The notes under the pieces: model-generated
Told to the model about the DNA's origin: nothing
Database searches by the model: none
The model's input: the letters and a program-made list of their open reading frames with translations, nothing else
NCBI RefSeq assembly: GCF_000333955.1
Contig: NZ_CAPS01000105.1
Span: 1-50,129, forward strand
DNA length: 50,129 nucleotides
Origin: Rhodococcus sp. AW25M09
GTDB taxonomy: Bacteria; Actinomycetota; Actinomycetes; Mycobacteriales; Mycobacteriaceae
Direction of reading: 5' to 3'
Translations under genes and position numbers: made by a program
Part shown: one piece after another, positions 48,399-50,129 of the stretch
Position numbering within the stretch: position 1 is the stretch's first letter
How the letters are laid out: each line of letters starts with the position of its first letter

Positions 48399-48498
48399 GG
48401 TGATTCAGGGTACTCGGCACGACCCGCACGACCCATTCGCTCGGGTGGACGTGTCCGGTGTCCCCCTGAGTCGCCGGCGTTCGGTAGCGTCATCTCCC

Positions 48499-49359
48499 GT
48501 GGCGAAACCGAAGAAGCTGGCATCTGCTCTCTCCAAGCGTGGCCCGCACAAGGTGCTCCGAGGCAACCTGGCCCTCGCCGGGCAACCCGGCGTCGTGTAC
48601 ACCCCCGCCGAGGGCTTCGGCCTGCCCGGCGTGGCCTTCGCACACGGCTGGATGCTGCGACCCGGCAACTACACCGACACTCTGAAGCACTTGGCGTCCT
48701 GGGGCATGGTCGTTGCAGCGCCGGATTCCGAACGCGGCCTCGTTCCCTCGCATCGCGGACTCGCCACCGATCTCGGGACTGTGCTCGACATCATGACCGG
48801 CGTGCGGCTCGGCCCAGGCAACATCAGCGTGCATCCGGACAAACTCGCCACAGCCGGTCATGCAATGGGTGCCGGCACCGCTGTTCTCGCTGCATCCGGA
48901 CGATCGGACATCAAGGCCGTCGCCGCGCTGTTCCCGGCCCCGACAGCACCCTCGTCCGAGGACGCCGCTGCCGGTCTGACCGCGCCCGGGCTCGTCGTCG
49001 GCGACAACTCGAACGCCGATTCGCTCACCGACAACTCGCTCGCTCTTGCGCAAGCCTGGCACGGACCATCGATCCTGCGCCGAGTCGACGGCTCTACCGC
49101 GGACGGATTCGTCGAGGGCAGGCGAATCCTCAGCAGACTCGGCATCAACAAACCCGATCGCAAGACGCAGCAGCGCGCGCGAGCCGTACTCACCGCGTTC
49201 CTGCTGTTCCACCTGACCGGTGACTCCGACTACGAGGAGCTGGCCGGATCGACCGGAGAGATCGACGGCACCAGAGCGGTCGATCCCCACGCCCCACTCG
49301 ACGCGCAGCCCAAACCGAAGGCGACCGCGTCGATCAAGGCCATGCTCGGCCGCGGCTGA
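48499..49359 (+). CDS. Alpha/beta-hydrolase-fold protein lacking its nucleophile (Rv3438-like)
   Basis: The 286-residue protein has a dienelactone-hydrolase or PETase-like fold with FAHGWMLRPGNY as the oxyanion region. The nucleophile elbow, GHSMG in active relatives, reads GHAMGAG: Ala122 (GCA) replaces the catalytic Ser. The catalytic-His position, usually GATHxxF, reads GSTADGF (Ala201), so two of the three triad residues seem lost. An N-terminal basic segment precedes. GTG 48499 lacks a ribosome site but has TAGCGT 8 bases upstream, suggesting a leaderless start. It is divergent from glmS; the M. tuberculosis gene at the same place is Rv3438. Binding or scaffold function is more likely than catalysis. 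Confidence 0.75.
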   Translation: MAKPKKLASALSKRGPHKVLRGNLALAGQPGVVYTPAEGFGLPGVAFAHGWMLRPGNYTDTLKHLASWGMVVAAPDSERGLVPSHRGLATDLGTVLDIMTGVRLGPGNISVHPDKLATAGHAMGAGTAVLAASGRSDIKAVAALFPAPTAPSSEDAAAGLTAPGLVVGDNSNADSLTDNSLALAQAWHGPSILRRVDGSTADGFVEGRRILSRLGINKPDRKTQQRARAVLTAFLLFHLTGDSDYEELAGSTGEIDGTRAVDPHAPLDAQPKPKATASIKAMLGRG

Positions 49360-49381
49360 CCCTGCTCGACGCCGTCCGGCG

Positions 49382-49651
49382 TCAGACCAGCCACGATCGC
49401 GGCCGGTCTTCGGGTTCGGTCTCCACCTGCTGTGTGGGCTCTCGCCGGTCCAGGTGAGCAGGCTGTAGCACCGAGCCGCGAATCGGACCGCCCTCGCCAT
49501 CGGGTCGGTTCGCGGTGCCGGATGTGCGTCGGTCCACAACAGCTGTGGGAGTCTGGGCCCGGCCGACCATGTCGGCCGCGCGCGCCATCGCACGTCGATG
49601 ATCGTCGCGTATCCGGTGCAGCTCTCGTCGCCAACCGCTGTCGATGCTCAC
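49382..49651 (-). CDS. Small hypothetical protein, coupled to the upstream gene
   Basis: The 89-residue protein has a basic helical N-terminus (RRELHRIRDDHRRAMARAADMVGRA) and a disordered acidic/Pro-rich C-terminus. No domain is recognised. GTG 49651 overlaps the preceding gene's TGA (GTGA), indicating translational coupling. It is convergent with the Rv3438-like gene, 22 bp apart with no clear terminator. A conserved small gene also lies between glmS and glmM in mycobacteria (Rv3440c), but I cannot confirm this is the same one. Confidence 0.55.
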   Translation of the reverse strand: MSIDSGWRRELHRIRDDHRRAMARAADMVGRAQTPTAVVDRRTSGTANRPDGEGGPIRGSVLQPAHLDRREPTQQVETEPEDRPRSWLV

Positions 49652-50129
49652 AGTGTCCCCGCTTCGCTCAGCCCGGCACCGGTACCCGGCTCGGGTCGCG
49701 GCGCATCCGGGTTGGGCTGATCTTCGGGTAGGTGGCGATCTGCGGATACCGGATGCCCGCCTGCAGGCGGTTCGTCCTCGGCAGGCTCCTCAACCGAGAC
49801 AGCTTCGACGGGCCGCGCCTCCCCTGCTGAATCGGCCAGGCACTGCTCCTGTGCATCCACCACCGCATCGGTCGTCACACTGCCCGGTGCCGATTCGGTC
49901 GGTGCACGTTCGGTCGATGCCGACTCGGCCGCTGGATCCGAGTCGCCTTCCTGTGCCGTCTCGGGCTCAGGCACGGGTTCGACCGGCACGTCCTCTACCG
50001 GCACAGCGGCGGCAGACGTCGGTGCCTGCGGTGCGTCCGCATGCTGTGTTTCGAAGCTGTCAGCAGCATCGGGAATCTCGACGATCTCGGGCAGGCCGAA
50101 CGGACCGATTCGGAGCTCGAACGAGCGAA
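49648..50129 (-). CDS. Acidic Pro-rich protein, 3' part only (runs past window end)
   Basis: The frame is open from the right edge (50129) to the stop at 49648, so about 160 C-terminal residues are visible. They include FELRIGPFGLPEIVEIPD near the edge and then a low-complexity region rich in Pro, Glu, Ala and Thr (VPVEDVPVEPVPEPE, EEPAEDEPPAGG). No domain is recognisable in this part. In mycobacteria an Ala/Pro-rich protein (Rv3439c) lies in the glmS-glmM interval; correspondence is possible but unproven. It is coupled by a 4-base overlap to the next gene. Confidence 0.55.
   Translation of the reverse strand, partial: RSFELRIGPFGLPEIVEIPDAADSFETQHADAPQAPTSAAAVPVEDVPVEPVPEPETAQEGDSDPAAESASTERAPTESAPGSVTTDAVVDAQEQCLADSAGEARPVEAVSVEEPAEDEPPAGGHPVSADRHLPEDQPNPDAPRPEPGTGAGLSEAGTL

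Noticed and set aside
46785..49223. 812-codon plus-strand frame across glmS and the hydrolase-fold gene
   Set aside because: Antisense to glmS for most of its length and out of frame with the real plus-strand gene at its end.

Overview
The window comes from a high-GC actinobacterium of the Nocardiaceae, most likely Rhodococcus. The gene content is typical of mycolic-acid actinomycetes: a split DnaE2/ImuA'/ImuB mutasome, SigD with its anti-sigma factor RsdA, WhiB3, GroES-GroEL1, GuaB2/GuaB3, and a TsaD-RimI-TsaB-TsaE-Alr-Nnr-GlmS block. From memory, the order of the second half matches Mycobacterium tuberculosis Rv3394c-Rv3441c closely. The first third is more accessory.

Layout. Positions 1-5.2 kb hold the C-terminal part of a DUF222/HNH protein, an MprB-like sensor kinase that has lost its phospho-acceptor histidine and ATPase domain, an MmyB-type regulator between two short-chain dehydrogenases, and a small phosphodiesterase. 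Positions 5.3-12.9 kb hold dnaE2 (LexA box upstream), a divergent MMPL exporter and a two-domain acyl-CoA-reductase-like protein. Positions 13-18.6 kb hold a methyltransferase and an ArsR-like regulator (divergent), a small membrane protein, a hydrolase, and the imuA'-imuB operon with its own LexA-like box. Positions 18.7-24.9 kb hold a Ser/Thr kinase, a MerR regulator fused to a DNA-polymerase sliding-clamp-like domain, and a PspC-domain two-component cluster. Its divergent promoter carries two copies of an ATCAGGG-N4-CCCTGAT inverted repeat. Positions 24.9-31.9 kb are guanine nucleotide metabolism (guaA, guaB3, guaB2) with a ChoD-like oxidoreductase. Positions 31.9-40 kb are stress regulation: rsdA, sigD, whiB3, groEL1, groES with a CIRCE element, and an Hsp70-like membrane ATPase. 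Positions 40-50.1 kb hold t6A tRNA-modification genes, alr, a frameshifted nnr, glmS, a hydrolase-fold protein lacking its nucleophile, and two genes at the edge.

How the genes work together. DnaE2, ImuA' and ImuB are expected to form the SOS-induced translesion synthesis complex, with ImuB docking to the beta clamp through a visible QLGLWG motif. SigD/RsdA, WhiB3, CIRCE-controlled GroESL and the Hsp70-like protein form a stress and envelope block. TsaD/TsaB/TsaE make t6A, and Alr and GlmS feed cell-wall precursor synthesis.

The most unusual item is the MerR-sliding-clamp fusion (19994-21001). Its predicted promoter has MerR-type geometry and may give a leaderless transcript. Other notable items are the PspC-locus operators, the kinase-dead MprB relative, a GuaB3 without the catalytic cysteine, the nnr frameshift, and the nucleophile-less hydrolase. 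No RNA genes, insertion sequences or CRISPR arrays were found. All assignments come from reading the sequence; no database search was run.
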